From positions 3,708,501-3,772,500 of the forward strand of contig CP126199.1 in assembly GCA_030272155.1 (NCBI GenBank): a stretch of DNA of 64,000 nucleotides, in the 5' to 3' direction. Of the stretch, positions 31,503 to 44,423 are shown one piece after another. Within the stretch, counting starts at the first letter, position 1, and each line of letters opens with the position of its first letter. Made by a program: the position numbers and the translations under genes. The notes below the pieces were generated by a model. The model had not been told where the DNA came from. It was given only the letters and a program-made list of their open reading frames with translations, and made no database searches. The DNA comes from Tetradesmus obliquus. Taxonomy: Eukaryota; Chlorophyta; Chlorophyceae; Sphaeropleales; Scenedesmaceae.

Positions 31503-34500
31503 ATGGCGCTTAGGAGTGCTAGCACCCAGCTGCTGGGCCGTGCTGGCCTGCTGCCAGCAGCAGTATGCAACGCATTTCACCGCTGCATGTCAACGTCTGA
31601 CAAGTTCAGCGTTGAGGTGTGCTATTTGCCCGAAACATGATGCTTCCTCGTGCCCTGGGCAATGACAGACTGGTCCTCAAACATCACGTTTTCTGCGCAG
31701 GTGCTGCCGTTCAAGGCTCACAGGATCGAGCCACCCAACAACGTTGTGGAAACTAGCATCGATGAGCTGGTTGGGATGTATGAGCTGATGTACAAGATGA
31801 GGCGCATGGAGATAGCAGCAGACATGATGTACAAGGCCAAGCTCATTCGTGGCTTCTGCCACTTGTAAGTAGCTCAGCAGGCTGAGATCGCAGTATTGTC
31901 AAGAAGATGCTATGGGAGTACATTTTGCAGTGGCAAGGACAGCGGCAGGCAAACGCAGCAGCAGACAGGCTGGCCATCTGCCAGTACCAGCACAGCGCAA
32001 CTGCAGCACTGTGCATCACCACGAGCACAATGGCAAAGCTCGAGCAAAAAATTGCTGTTACGTAGTGGAGCCAAGCAGGGCAAGTGCGGATCATGCTGCC
32101 GGGCATGGCAGCAGCACCAGCAAAACAGTCCACGCGGCTTTGACGGCTTGCAGCAAGTGCAGTCTGCCCTGCAACGTCATTGCTGCTGTGCCAAATCAAA
32201 TTGCGGGCTGTCATTGCAGCGTACCTGTCACCAGCAGCAGTTGACTCTCACTGCTGCCAGTATGACTGCCAGGAGGCAGTCGTGACAGGCATGTCTCACC
32301 TAATCTGCAATGAACCCTGCGTGCTGCTGCCCCTCTGCTTTTCTATCACACTTCAAACACGCCACTGACTCTCACTGCCGCAGGTACGACGGCCAGGAAG
32401 CTGTCATGACAGGCATTGAGGCAGCGCTCACGAAAGAGGACGCGGTCATCACCAGCTACCGCGACCACTGCCAGCACCTCAGCAGGGGCGGCACCGTGAA
32501 GGAGGTCATGGCGGAGCTCATGGGCAAGCGGGATGGAGCCAGCAAGGGCCTGGGCGGCAGCATGCACATGTGAGGCGGGCGTGTTTTGTGTGGTTGCATG
32601 CTGTAGTTAGGCGTGGTCCTCAGCACAGCAACGAGGTAGGGGATGGGGCAAGCGCAACGGAGCCAGCAAGGGCCTGGGCGGCAGCATGCACATGTGAGCA
32701 CAGCGTGGGTGTTTTGTCACTGCGTTCTGTTTCATGTCGTGGGCTGCAGCACAGCAGCTTTTGGAGGAAGGGGTGGCGCCAGCAAGGGCCTGGGCGGCAG
32801 CATGCACATGTGAGCACGGCAACCGGGATGTGCTGTTTGCTTGTGGTGTGTCGCAATGGGCTGCAGCACAGCAATATGGTTTAGTAGGGGCGGTTGATGG
32901 ACGTACGGTTGCTGAGGACGAGCAGCTTGTGTATGCTGCAGCAGCCGGTGAGGTGCAGATGTGCCTTGGACAATCAATGGGAGGAGTGGGTCATGGCTGA
33001 GCTTATGGGCAAGCGCGATGGAGCCAGCAAGGGCCTAGGCGGCAGCATGCACATGTGAGAGTGGCGGCAGGGATGCGGTTGCGTGCTGTAGTTGGGTGTG
33101 GGCCTCAGCACAGCAGCTTTTGGGGGAAGGGGCACCGCCAGCAAGGGCCTGGGCGGCAGCATGCACATGTGAGCACGGCGGCAGGGGTGTGGTTTGCAGT
33201 GTGCCGGCGCTGCTGGTGGGCTGCAGTGGGATGCAGCACAGCAGAAGGGGTATGTGCTGCGCATGTGGCTCACTGGTGGTTGAGCACGCCCTACATGCTG
33301 CACCAGCTGTATGCTAGCTAGCTTTGCAGTGTAGCCAGCTTGCTCAGCAAGCCAGTGGCAGGGGTATTGCTGTGTATGGGTGGTTTGCATGTATGGGTGG
33401 TTTGCATGATTGGCTCAGGTACTCAGCATACTCACTGGTCACAAGCACAGGGCTGGGTGCAAGATGGTCACGGGAGTAGCAACTACGAACCCTGCAACAT
33501 GAGCATGTCACCGACTTGCAGCAACAACAAGCACATCCCTCGCAGGTTGTCACACTGCAGCAGCAGCAACTGCTGCATGAATGCTAGTACTTGCTTGCGT
33601 CTACGCCACAGTTGCCGCTGCTGCATTATAACAACCAGCGAGGGATGCTGCTTGTTGGTGAGCCAACCAGGAACAGCAATACGATTGCAGAGCTGCTGTC
33701 TGAACAGTTCTGCAGTGCAAATTGCGCACAGCGGTCGACTTTCCAGCGTCTTACAAACACACACCATGCTTACATGTGTGCAGGTACAACCGCCAGGCTA
33801 ACTTCTATGGTGGCAACGGCATCGTGGGTGCGCAGATCCCCCTGGGGGCAGGCCTGGCCTTTGCCCTCAAGTACCAGAAGAAGCCAAATGTGGCAATAGC
33901 CATGTACGGTGCGTTGCGCTTGCGCTGGTGCTGCAGCTGCTGCTTCAGCATGCGATGTTGTTGTGTAGGTGGGGTAGCGCACTATTTGTGAGGTTGCAGG
34001 CCGGCGGCACAGGGGTATGGCAAAGGCAGGGCACTGGCAGCAGCAGCAACAGGACCAAATGCAGCCCTGTCGGGGCTACTATCACCGCGTCAACCGCTCT
34101 ATGCTTCTGTTTTGTTTGCAAACTTTGAGCTGCTGCACGTCCATGCAGGCGATGGTGCTGCCAACCAGGGCCAGAAGTACGAGGCGCTCAACATGGCGGG
34201 CCTGTGGAACCTGCCTGTCATCTTCGTGTGCGAGAACAACCACTACGGCATGGGCACGGCCGAGTGGCGCGCAGCCAAGAGCAGCACCTTCTACACGCGT
34301 GGCGACTACATCCCGGGGCTCAAGGTGGACGGCATGGACGTGCTGGCGGTGAAGAAAGTGAGTGACGCGCAGGGACATGGTTTTGCTCAAATCCGTCTGC
34401 AGCGGACTACAAGTAGGACACCAGTCTTGGCAGTGGCAGCAACAGCAAGTGTTCTTGCCTTGCTTGCTAAAGTGTATTTATGTGTTGTGGTTGCGGCGCA

Positions 34501-36009
34501 TCGCTTCGGTGCAGCTGCTGCTTGTCTGCTGGCATCCTCTCTTCCTGCGTGGTCATTACCTTGTCGCCGTATTGTGCATCAGACATATGACTATCACTGT
34601 GCAGATTTGGTGTTTCGAATAGGCTGAGTCAGCTGGTCCAGCACAACGTGGCTGACTCTGTGCTCACATCATGCTTACTGTGCTGCTGCTGTGCCTTCCC
34701 CCGCAGTCCATGGAGTTTGCCAAGGCGTATGCGCTGGAGCACGGGCCCATCATCATGGAAATGGACACATACAGGTGGGCTGATGCTACTGCTGGCACAG
34801 GATGATGAAACAGGATCATGAACAGGTGGATTTGCACAGCACACTGCTGCAGCTGGGGTGCCTGTAGTGGGGCGCGGGCTCATCATCATGGAAATGGACA
34901 TATACAGGCGGGCTGCATGCACTGAATAGCACTCACATGCGCACGTGCAGCCAGGATACAGCCATGTTCCGCTGGATAAGGCATGCGCAGCAGCTGCCAC
35001 GTGCGCACAACTGTGATGTGGCAACATTCAGTGTGCTATTGTGACGGCTTTGAGTCCCATCCTCATCTTGCTGCCTGCTGCTGGGCTGCGTGGCGCTGTG
35101 CTGCAGGTACCACGGCCACTCCATGTCCGATCCAGGCAGCACGTACCGCACGCGCGACGAGATCAGCACCATGCGCCAGGTGCGGCAGCAGCAACGGGCA
35201 CAGCAGTGCAGACTTGCTGCTCAATTGTGCATGTGTTGAGAGCATGTGTGCGCTCTTATTCGTGATGCTGCATCACTGCTCAGGTGGTGATGGTTATCCT
35301 AAAGCCTCAAGCATGTTGTCAGCGCCACACTGCATCTGCAGACCGCACTGCTGCTGCTGCTGCTGCTGTATCGCTGCAGGAGCGTGACCCCGTGGAGTGT
35401 GTGCGGGTATGCGCTGCTGCTGCTGACTCGACCTGCTTCTGCTGCTGCTGCTGCTCCTGCCTCTGCCTGTCATCACCACTGCAGGAGCGCGACCCCGTGG
35501 AGCGTGTGCGCAAGCTGCTGCTGGCCAAGGGCTACGACGCAGCCGCCATCAAGGCCATGGAGAAGAGCGTGAAGAAGGAGGTGGACACGGCAGTGGAGGA
35601 GAGCAAGGTGCGTGCTGCGATCATGCGGCGTGCTGCTGCGACCATGCGCTGTTGTGACTCCACATACTGTCCTGCTGTGTTGGGCGGCTGTTATGCACAT
35701 GGTGTGGCTGCCTCTATTGGAATCCCAGCTGCTTTCATGCAAGCAGTCACGCATCGAGGCCTCGTGACACTGGTGCTACCCACATGCGCACAAAGGGATG
35801 TGCAGGCGTGTCTGCATGCAATGCTCTGCGCCACCCTACACCTTGTTCCTCATTCTGACCATGCTGCGCTTGCGTGTGTGCAGGCTGCCGCCATCCCTCC
35901 CAACGAGTGGCTGTGGAGGAACGTGTATGTGGCTCCAGCAAACATGGACATGCGCACCGTGGAGGGCACCTACGTGCAGCCGACATACGACCCAACCTAC
36001 TCCAGCTGA
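31503..36009 (+). CDS. PDHA1: pyruvate dehydrogenase E1 component subunit alpha, mitochondrial
   Basis: Catalyses thiamine-diphosphate-dependent decarboxylation of pyruvate with E1-beta. Nine exons: 31503-31616, 31701-31864, 32384-32569, 33784-33908, 34149-34357, 34707-34774, 35107-35179, 35485-35607, 35884-36009, giving 395 aa (TGA stop). The first ~30 residues ([20 protein letters not shown]...) are a mitochondrial presequence. Then come [57 protein letters not shown] with GGSMHMYN, the diphosphate-binding GDGAANQGQ (about 197-205), ENNHYGMGT, and [19 protein letters not shown], which carries the regulatory serines known in this family. Length matches mitochondrial rather than plastid E1-alpha. 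Five edge copies of exon 3 (including the true one) crowd the next intron. Confidence 0.97.
32240..32432 (+). repeat. copy of the PDHA1 exon 3 acceptor edge
   Basis: The start of exon 3 and its upstream intron (about 32365-32417) are repeated at 32240-32295. The copy has TGCCAG before a TATGACTGCCAGGAG exon-like start, so it could act as a weak acceptor. Confidence 0.82.
32515..33182 (+). repeat. five copies of the PDHA1 exon 3 donor edge
   Basis: The exon 3 end (GGCAGCATGCACAT) with GTGAG donor occurs at 32569 (true) and again ending near 32694, 32810, 33055 and 33169. Copies carry 30-60 bp of exon, and that near 33055 reaches back to GAGCTTATGGGCAAGCG. All keep GTGAG. Exon-derived bases differ by only a few changes. 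Confidence 0.95.
34735..34915 (+). repeat. copy of the PDHA1 exon 6 donor edge
   Basis: The end of exon 6 (about 34739-34785) is repeated at 34870-34917. The copy's donor reads GCGGGC instead of GTGGGC, so it is weakened to a GC-type site. Confidence 0.8.
35370..35515 (+). repeat. copy of the PDHA1 exon 8 acceptor edge
   Basis: GCAG followed by the first 24 bp of exon 8 appears at about 35376-35404, ~104 bp before the true edge at 35485. The copy is followed by GTATGC, so it could even form a 27-bp micro-exon that keeps frame. Confidence 0.8.
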
Positions 36010-38691
36010 AGCCGCGGCTGAGCCTAGGGTGTTGAAGCGGTTACTGTGTTGAGGATAGTTGGCAGGTGTGCTTTGGCTGATGGTTCCCAGCTGCTGCATC
36101 ACGCACGGGATTTTGTTGCTAGTGGTGCGCAGCGGGTGCAGCGCAGCTGTGCGTAGGGTGCGTAGCTGAGCCGAGCTGTTTGATGCGCTCTCAGGCCTTT
36201 CGGACGTAACTGCTGTTGCGGAGGCTGGGGTCAAATTTGTGCATCGTGTACAGCTGCGCAGAGTGCAGCGCTTGGCAGCAGCAGCTTCCTGTGGCTGCTG
36301 CAGATGCTGTGGCGAGATGTTGCCTGTGTTGCTTTGATGATGTATGCACGGCGAGTTGCATCTCAGACGACTGCATGAAGTTGTCTTGTGTGGTTTGTCA
36401 GGTCTCAGAGGTCGATTAACAGGAGACAGCTGTCGTTGTGTGAGGGTGCGGGGGTGCTCTTGGCCAAGTTTGCTGCTGCGGCTGACCTGCCTTGGCTCTG
36501 CGCATGCAGCACAAGCCTTGCCCGTACAGCAATGCCTGCTTGCTGCCACATCTGAAGCCAGGCGCCCTATGTGTGGCAGGGGTGCACCCCACACCTGTGG
36601 TGCACACTGGCTGCCCTGCGGGCGCGTTTTCAGGTATACAATGCACGATGCATAGCCTGCCTGAACTGCCACCTGCAGCTGGCCGCCAGCTGGCAGTGCA
36701 TTGGCTTTGTTGTTTGCGCATGCTGCTAGCTGGCCAGCCTCATGGGGCATGTGGACAATGCGTGCTGTGTAGGCACCATTACAACATGCACAGCACGACT
36801 ATTTGTTTGCTCTGGTTGTGGTCTTGAGCACTTTGCGTGCTGCTGAGTGTACAAATGTACACATGCGCCACTGGCATGGCATGTGCGCGCTCAGCAGCAT
36901 CCGGTGCTTCGCTGAGAGCTGCAGCTGTCCGTGGTGTGCATGCGAAATATGAGGGAGGTTTTAATCCTCACAGTAATGCATGCACACTTTGTGTGGTGGC
37001 ACTGCAGCAGTTGCAAGCTACCTGGTACATGGAGGGCCGTGTCCACGCGCCGGCACGAACAGTTTCGAGCTCGTGTGGCGTGGGCCTGCATCTCAGATGC
37101 GTTGATGTGGCCCAGCATGGGCGCCGCCTGCTCTGATGCTACTGCAAACTTGTGCTGGCTTCTAATGTGAGCAGCAGCAACTTGCCTCTTGAAGAGTCTG
37201 GTGGCCACCATGGTCGGCCATGGTCAGCTGCACACTGCCAGGCGGCCATGGTTGGGACCATGGCAGCACCATGTATGTTATATGACAGAATTCACCATCT
37301 ATGTGGTGTATGTTGCACTCTGCTGCAGCAGCTGCCTGCGTTGGCGCCCCGACTATTGTGCTGGTATTACTACACAAGGTGTGTGGCTTGACCGCAACTA
37401 TGTAACACCAGACAGCAGCACTACCGCATCACAAGGAGTTCCCCATACAAAGCAAGGGAGGATCAGAAGACAGTGTCAGGACAGTGCGATGGCAAGATGC
37501 CAGCAGCATTTGGCTTTTGTGCATTCACAGCACTTCCGCTGCTACACGTGCACTTGCACTGCAGCAGCACTGCCTATATGCCGTGCAAAGCCTAGGCCAA
37601 CACTCATCACGTAACGCAGCAACTTGCAACATACTCCGCAGGCACTACCTGGCCTCTGATACGTATGTAGTTCTGGTAAGATAGTGATGGGAACCTGCAT
37701 ACAACTGCGCATTGCTGCTTGCGATGAAGCCAGATGCCCTCCAAGCAATTGAACAGATACTGTGGTGCCAACCATTGCCTCCGTCCGTAGCCGTGTGCCC
37801 TACACACAGCGCAAGTGCGTCATGCGTGATGCAGGTGTGCACACAAATGTGAACAGATTGTATGGCAGGCATGGCTGTGCAGACAGGGCCACCAGCCAGC
37901 CACAATTACACTACTACAATTCAACAGCGAACAGCAGGTGGTGTTGCGCATAAGGCAGGCTTGAGCAGCTGCTGTGTGCCATAAAAGTGGCTAATGCCAT
38001 GCGACATGTGATAGAACCACAAACAGCACCTTCCAGTCATCATGCAGTATGCCGATGCACTGACAACTCGCAGGCAAAGTGCCTGCAACACGTTGAGCAA
38101 AGCATGGACGTGTCAGCGACAGGTAGGGCTACTGCGCAGGCTAACACAGAGAGCTTGAAGCAAACGTGTAACACTGGCAACATCAACACATGGTGCCACA
38201 CTGACAACACATGATGCTACAACTGTTTGAATGACCAACAATATAACACAATACATGACAGTTTCACAGCAACAGTGCTGGACATCAGTACACAAGTTTG
38301 TAACAACATTAATAGATGGAATCTGCTGCTGCACGTATGCATCATACTAAACATGAGGGCTGCTCAGCCAGAACAACCCGATCTCAACGTAAGCAATTGC
38401 ACATGCACACAACCCACAGTATATGCCAAACTCAATGTGTCAGTAGAAAGTTGTACTGGCTTGCCGCAGCTGCAGGCAATGCAAGTGATGTCAGGGCACA
38501 CCGGATGTATGTGCCTCCAGCATGCATCACACAAAAACGGTGAAGTACAATATACAAGTAACAGTACTTGCCATAACTTCAACCATGCTGGCTGTGCACC
38601 ATGTGGTGCTGAATGCTATGTTTGACACATTATGGATCGTGCTGTGGATTACAGAGCGACAGATGGCGTGCACACCTGAAGGCATGTGATC
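36010..38691. other. gap between PDHA1 and the glutamate receptor-like gene
   Basis: I see no supported gene. It should hold the 3' UTRs of two converging genes. A cluster of CCATGG palindromes lies at about 37205-37270, where neighbouring copies could pair. Open frames are short and biased. Confidence 0.5.
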
Positions 38692-41600
38692 TCAACTGGT
38701 GTTCAGTGCCGCTGCAGATCGTGGCGCCTGCTGCAGGTGACTCTCCACAACACCTGGCAGTGCTGCCAGCATGCGGCCATCTACTGCTGGTGATGCTGGA
38801 CCCCCAGCATAGCTCGCCACCCCACCTGGCGGCAGTGTTATTTCAGCAACACAGTCCCCGTGCTGCCCATCACCACTGACAGCAGCACCACCGCTGCTGC
38901 TGAACATGCCCAACGGGCTCGGCTTGTTTGAAGCTGACTGTGCGTGCAGCTGCGCATGTACTTTCTGCTGCCGCCTGCCGTTGAGCGATAGCATCTGCAG
39001 AGGCAGCTCTGCAACTGACGCGCCCCCTGGTGGACTGTCAGGGCTGCAGATCGGTTGGCCTGGGGAGTCTGAAGCAGCCTCCTTGTGCTGCTGCTTTGTA
39101 GCGCGGCGAGCTCTTGCTGCCTTCAACCAGAAATGATACTGAATGCGCTTCACTGCCGTCAGCAGCAGGGCAATGCCGAGGGCAATGCCCTGGATGTACC
39201 ACAGCCCAGCCACCTGCAGGCAAGAAAGAATCAGCAATGCTAACGATTCCTGCTCAATGCAATGATTAAGCACATGCTACAGGCTGATGTGGATGCTGAT
39301 GAACTGCAAGCTGCTGCAGTGGCCACATCACGCCACACTCAAACTGCTACCTACAAGCTGGACACTGTTGAATGTATTTTAACATCCTGGACTGCATGAT
39401 GCCACAGCAGGTCACTTGCAGGAGGTGCAGCAGCCACGGCACTGGTGGGAATGGCCAGCAACAGTTCACTTTCGGTGAGGCCATCCAGCCGCAATTCTCG
39501 TCACATCTCCATATCCATCCGTTTGTAGGTATGATCGTTCCTCAGCAAAGGTGCCATGTAGCCCATGCAGTCGCCAATTGCTGCTGCACAGCCAGCTCAC
39601 CTGATTAAAATGTATCACAGTGTCAGCCATGCGTCCTCCACCAACATCATTTTCAAGCGCATCTGCGCATGTGTGCCCATTTGCTCGATCATCATTGTGC
39701 GAATCAAGCCACAGCTCACCTGTTTGAAGTATATCACAGTGTCAACGCGTTGCCCCCCAGCGGCATCATCTGATAGCGCGTCTGCGCATGTGTGTGCATT
39801 GTCCAGCCCCTTGCCGTAAATGTCTGCCATTTTGCCCACTGTTTCGCCATGCATGAAGACCCTCTCCAGCTCATCCAAGACTGCACCTGCTGTCTGCAAT
39901 CACACATAACAAGCATTGGGGTGCTAGGCAAAATGCCAGGTTGCAGCCAGTGGAAACCACACACAGGTAGCTTGTGCTGTAGCGTGGCGCATAACGGTGG
40001 CTGGCCACTATGGTGCAGCTGCAGACCAAGGGATTTCACCCATCACCCTTCAACAGCGCTGTACAAGGCGCATCCAGTACCGTCACACATGCATTTCACG
40101 AGCTTTCAACAATCACTCCCTTTCCTGGGCATCAGTGTCAAGTGAGCAATGGCAAAGCAGACTAGACACTGCCTGCAACACCACTTGGCTGTCGTGACCT
40201 ACCTGCAGCCGCACCATGGAGGTTGACACGTTGCTGATGAGGCCATCTGGCGCGTCCGGAGGAAACGCAATTGACAAGTCAAACGTTTGAAATGCGCCGC
40301 CGACTGGGAAGAGATCGCAGTGCTCTGCATGTGACGCCATGTCCATTATTGTTGCAGTGTCAAGCACCAGGGCCTGGTAGCGGTGCGAGCGGAGGTTGTC
40401 GACAAAAGCTGCCGTGTCTGCATTGGTGTCCCTGTGGTTCCGTGCAAGATAACAGCACGCGACATCTCAGGCGCTTCAGCACAGCACGCCAATGGTAAGC
40501 GCCCCGCATGTGCAATGCAGCGTGACGCAATTTGTACGGAGTATACACAGCAACCCCAAAACTTTACACTGTGCATCGTACAGGAGACAGCCGCTGCAGC
40601 AAGACAGGACAGGCGTCACTGTTGCTGCTTCCATAACGTGCACCATTGCAATCCAGCTGAGGGTAGGAGGCAGAAGCATACCAAGAGCAGTGACGCCCCT
40701 AAACCATGCAGCATGGCTCTATGCTTGAGCAGTTGCAGTTTGGAGGCTCACCATGGCAGCCCAACAGCATCATACGAGGTGTCCCTGCAGAAGCAGGCAG
40801 GCATTGGCGCATGATGAGAGGTGATTCTCCGCATCTCTTGCAACCAGCCACAAGCCTGTCCCAAGTGTGCCTATCTGCATGTAATCTCGACACATACTGT
40901 CTGCAAAATTCGAGTCCAGCACTAGTTGGCTTGGCACAGGGAGGAAAAGCAGGGCAGCAGCACAGATCCAGATGTGTGTCATGCGCCGTACCTGAGGCTC
41001 GTCATGTAGCCTTCCCAGGTCTGCACTGTCTTGCCCGCCAGGTCATCCACTCCTTTGATGTCATTTGCCAGGTTCTTTGCTGTCATGATGCCGGCAGTGG
41101 ATGCTGCAGTTGCAAAGCGGTGCAACGGCATGCGGTGACTATTGATGATGCCGTCAAAACCCTGCAGCAGGCTGCACCAAAACCTTCGAGCCAACACGCC
41201 AAGCTGACAGTCTTGCACATGCCCTGCCCGCACACAGGAAATGTGCTGCATCACCAAGCTGTCAAGGCCAATTCAGAGGCACGTTCCGTGCGCAACTCAT
41301 GCACTGCACGCATGCATGCAATGTGAGGTTCAGCACTGCCATGCACAGGCTTTCAGTCCAGCACTTGCCTCCAGTCCTGCAAGCGAACCCACCAGTAAAC
41401 AGATGAACCATGACGACAGTAAGGGCCGCATAGCCCAGCACCAGAACTTTGCTTGCCCAGGTGTGGGGGTCGCCCACTTGCACGGTGTTCTGCACCAACT
41501 TGGCAGTTGTGTACCAGCTCCAGCCCCTCAGTCCCCTCTTGTTGACTTTGTTGCCATGCGTCATGCACTCGACGGCGGTTATCAGCAGCGACACACCAAT

Positions 41601-42941
41601 GGCAGTGACACCAAGCAGCAGCCAGACAGACCAATGGAACGCTTGCGTGAAAGACCATACACCGCCATCATCTGCTGCTGCGACAAGGATCTGGTAGCCA
41701 GACTTGTAGATAGGCCAGGAAAACTTGAACCCAAGGTCAATGTTGGCGCTGATGACTTCAACACCTGCACAGCACCATGCAGAGCAATGCTTGCACAAGC
41801 TGCTGATTTGGTGCTTTTTGCAAAGCCTCTACTCATTCACTATGTGTGCTAGATGCCTTCAAAGGTGCCCAACAGTGTGCGAGTAACCCCATCTCGCTTT
41901 GAAGCCCCGTCTCACAGCAGCAACACGTAACACTGTTCACAGCTGCACATACGTGCCCTGGTTGCTGTGCCCTGGTTGCTGTCTCTGTTTACCACTACAG
42001 GATGCTGCTGGTGCACTGTTGATGCAGAAGGTGCTGGCGCAACAGCTCAGCACAGCATAGGCGGGGCATCCAGCAGCTGCGGTTCCACCACTGCACTGCA
42101 CAGCTTGCAGGAACAACGCTCATAGTTCGGCAGTGTTTAGCTCCCACCTGCTGCTCCAAAGCTGCAGCTGCCATTGGCATTTGCCAGATCCTCAAGCATC
42201 ATGTTCCAGTCGACACAGCTGAACACCCAGTCTTTGGTTTCCTGCAAGCCCAGGTCCGTTGCTATCTCTCGCCACAGCGCCACCTGGTATCCAGTGAAGT
42301 CAGCAGGGTCCGACATGCCTTCACACATTACCTGCAGCGGGCAGCTCAGCACAACACAGTTGAGTTGAGCCATTTAATGATGAAATCAGTCATAGCAGCA
42401 AGTCACTGTGCCGTGTGACACAGGCTGATCAAGCCATGCCACATGGCAACGTTGGAGCTGTCAAAACGTGTGCATGCATATCTTCACTGCGCAAGCTTTG
42501 TGCGCGGCATGACTTTACTAGTCTGTCTGCCTTGCTGTGTGACAGCCTGCATGTAGGGTTGCTGCATCTGCAGCGAAGGCAAGTTGCTGCTTCGCTGCTT
42601 TGGTTCTCAAAGTTTGGAAATGGATGTGCAGCAAACTTCAGGTTTTGCAGCTGAAGGAGTTCACCTTCTTGCACGCCTGCACGGCTCACCATTGGGCTCC
42701 AATCGCTGGTGCAGACATTATAGGGCTTTGAGAATCTTGATGCCTGGTCAAGTTCTTTCACGTTTGGTGCTAGAGGTAGCCTGTCGCGTGCTACTGGGAG
42801 TTTAGGAAATACGATGTTTGGCTTTGCAGGTGCTCTGAGCCTCTCAAAGGGCCGATGGGGTGCAGCATGCACCACAGACCTCTGGGCACAGCAGCACCAG
42901 CAGGACAGCAAAAGCCCCACACACAGGATGCAGTGCTGCAT
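38692..42941 (-). CDS. ionotropic glutamate receptor-like ligand-gated channel
   Basis: Seven exons: 42690-42941, 42148-42331, 41393-41764, 40992-41103, 40203-40431, 39720-39893, 38692-39213, giving 614 aa (TGA stop). The N-terminus (MQHCILCVGLLLSCWCCCAQ) is a signal peptide. The ligand-binding half S1 follows (DFTGYQVALWREIATDLGL, then FKFSWPIYKSGYQILV). Next are M1 (HWSVWLLLGVTAIGVSLLIT, about 189-212), a pore segment (WYTTAKLVQNTVQVGD) and M3 (VLGYAALTVVMVHLFTG and STAGIM in place of the SYTANL motif). S2 (GKTVQTWEGYMTSLR, then ALVLDTATIMDMA) and M4 (LWYIQGIALGIALLLTAV) follow, with a 150-residue cytosolic tail. There is no amino-terminal LIVBP domain, so it resembles bacterial GluR0 more than plant GLRs. 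Ion selectivity cannot be told. Confidence 0.92.
39590..39800 (-). repeat. copy of the glutamate receptor exon 6 donor edge
   Basis: About 85 bp of exon 6 end plus donor (true copy about 39711-39797) recur at 39593-39680. The copy keeps the GTGAGCT donor; its exon part has diverged more than in CCT2. Confidence 0.82.
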
Positions 42942-44423
42942 GTTTTACCGTCTCGTCGATAAGAAAATAATGCATGCCCAGTAAGTGTCACGGTAATGCC
43001 AATGATCGGACGCAAGCACGTGGAACCAGCCGGCCAACAGTAACGTGTCTGCTTGACACCGCAAACATGGAGGGTGAAAGAAACAGAATTCAAATCAGTG
43101 TTAACGTGTGGTTGCTGGGCAACACATTGATAGAGCAGCACAGCGGGCACGCAATGGTCAAACCCTAGAGGTCTACTTAATCGGGTCCCGAAGACCTGAC
43201 TGTGTCGCTGCTGTAGAAAACGGTGCGGTGCAGTGAAAAAACTGCTAGTTGATATCTGTTTGTTTCATATCAACGCTGCTCCGTGGTATGATGGAGAACA
43301 GGGATCAAGTGCTGGTTGGTTATGGTGCTGATCATGAGCAGTGCTGATCATCAACAGTGAAGTTCCACCTAGAGCCTACGTGCAAGGAACTGCGACATTG
43401 TTACACTCAATAGTCACGACATAGCTCGCAGCTGCAACGTGCCATACCGATGGAACACAAGCGCGTCACAGTTGAATGTTGCCTTGCTGCTCTCACTGAG
43501 AGGGCTGAGCCCACCACGTTGCACGTGCTGCTAGCAACGGCCACCAAAAGGGCACAGCACCCAGCCCACCGACTCAACCACCTTACCATTATATATTGAA
43601 TGCCTGAGGGCCTGAACAGTACGAGGGGTGCTGTACAATTCAACACATTTTTTTCCACCTTGTCGACACCATGACGCAGCAGTCAACACAACGTGATCCT
43701 TGACTGCGATGCAGCTGCTGAGCAGCTATTAAACACATCTACCCTGCCAACGGAAGTAACATGGACAGGTTCAGCCGCATACTATGTAGGCTACATATAG
43801 TGTACGTACATTACCTTGCCCACACTGCGAGCAGCACGACTGCAGCATTTGCAAATTCACATTTGCCTCAACCCTTCAGCGGTAAAAGTGCGACAGTCAA
43901 TTATGCAGCAGACATGGGGGCGATCGCGCCAATGGCAACTATGTGGTGTGTTGTACGGTGTGCTGCACAAATGGTGGTGTATATACCAGAAGCACACCTG
44001 GTTGTAACGACGCAATTTGCTCATATACTCAATGTTGTTGCATGCTTTGATTGACATGTGCCTTTATTAGGAGTCAACGGTCACCAAAGTACAACAGACG
44101 CAGGGTTAAGACACATGCCAGACCCGCAGGACAACCTGTGCACATCCACAATAACGCTGATATGATGCAATCACAGGGGCATGCATCTGCCTGCAGGCAG
44201 CTGTCGCAGGTATTCCGTGCATTATTTATGCAGCACATACATCACATCAGCATGAGAGGCAAACAGGACTCAGTACCAAGGTTTGGGTGACACCGCCGCA
44301 GGACCCAACAATGCAAGTAGCACCAGGACGCACCATACATGCGCGCATGCGCGTGCTGGCAGCATGGCACCGCACAGCATCAGCACACAGCCCCCCCCCC
44401 CCCCCACCCTGTCAAGATGATGA
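42942..44423. other. gap between the receptor-like gene and the secreted modular protein gene
   Basis: I see no gene. The receptor promoter lies at the left side. A 15-base C homopolymer (44391-44405) sits just past the stop of the next gene. Confidence 0.5.
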
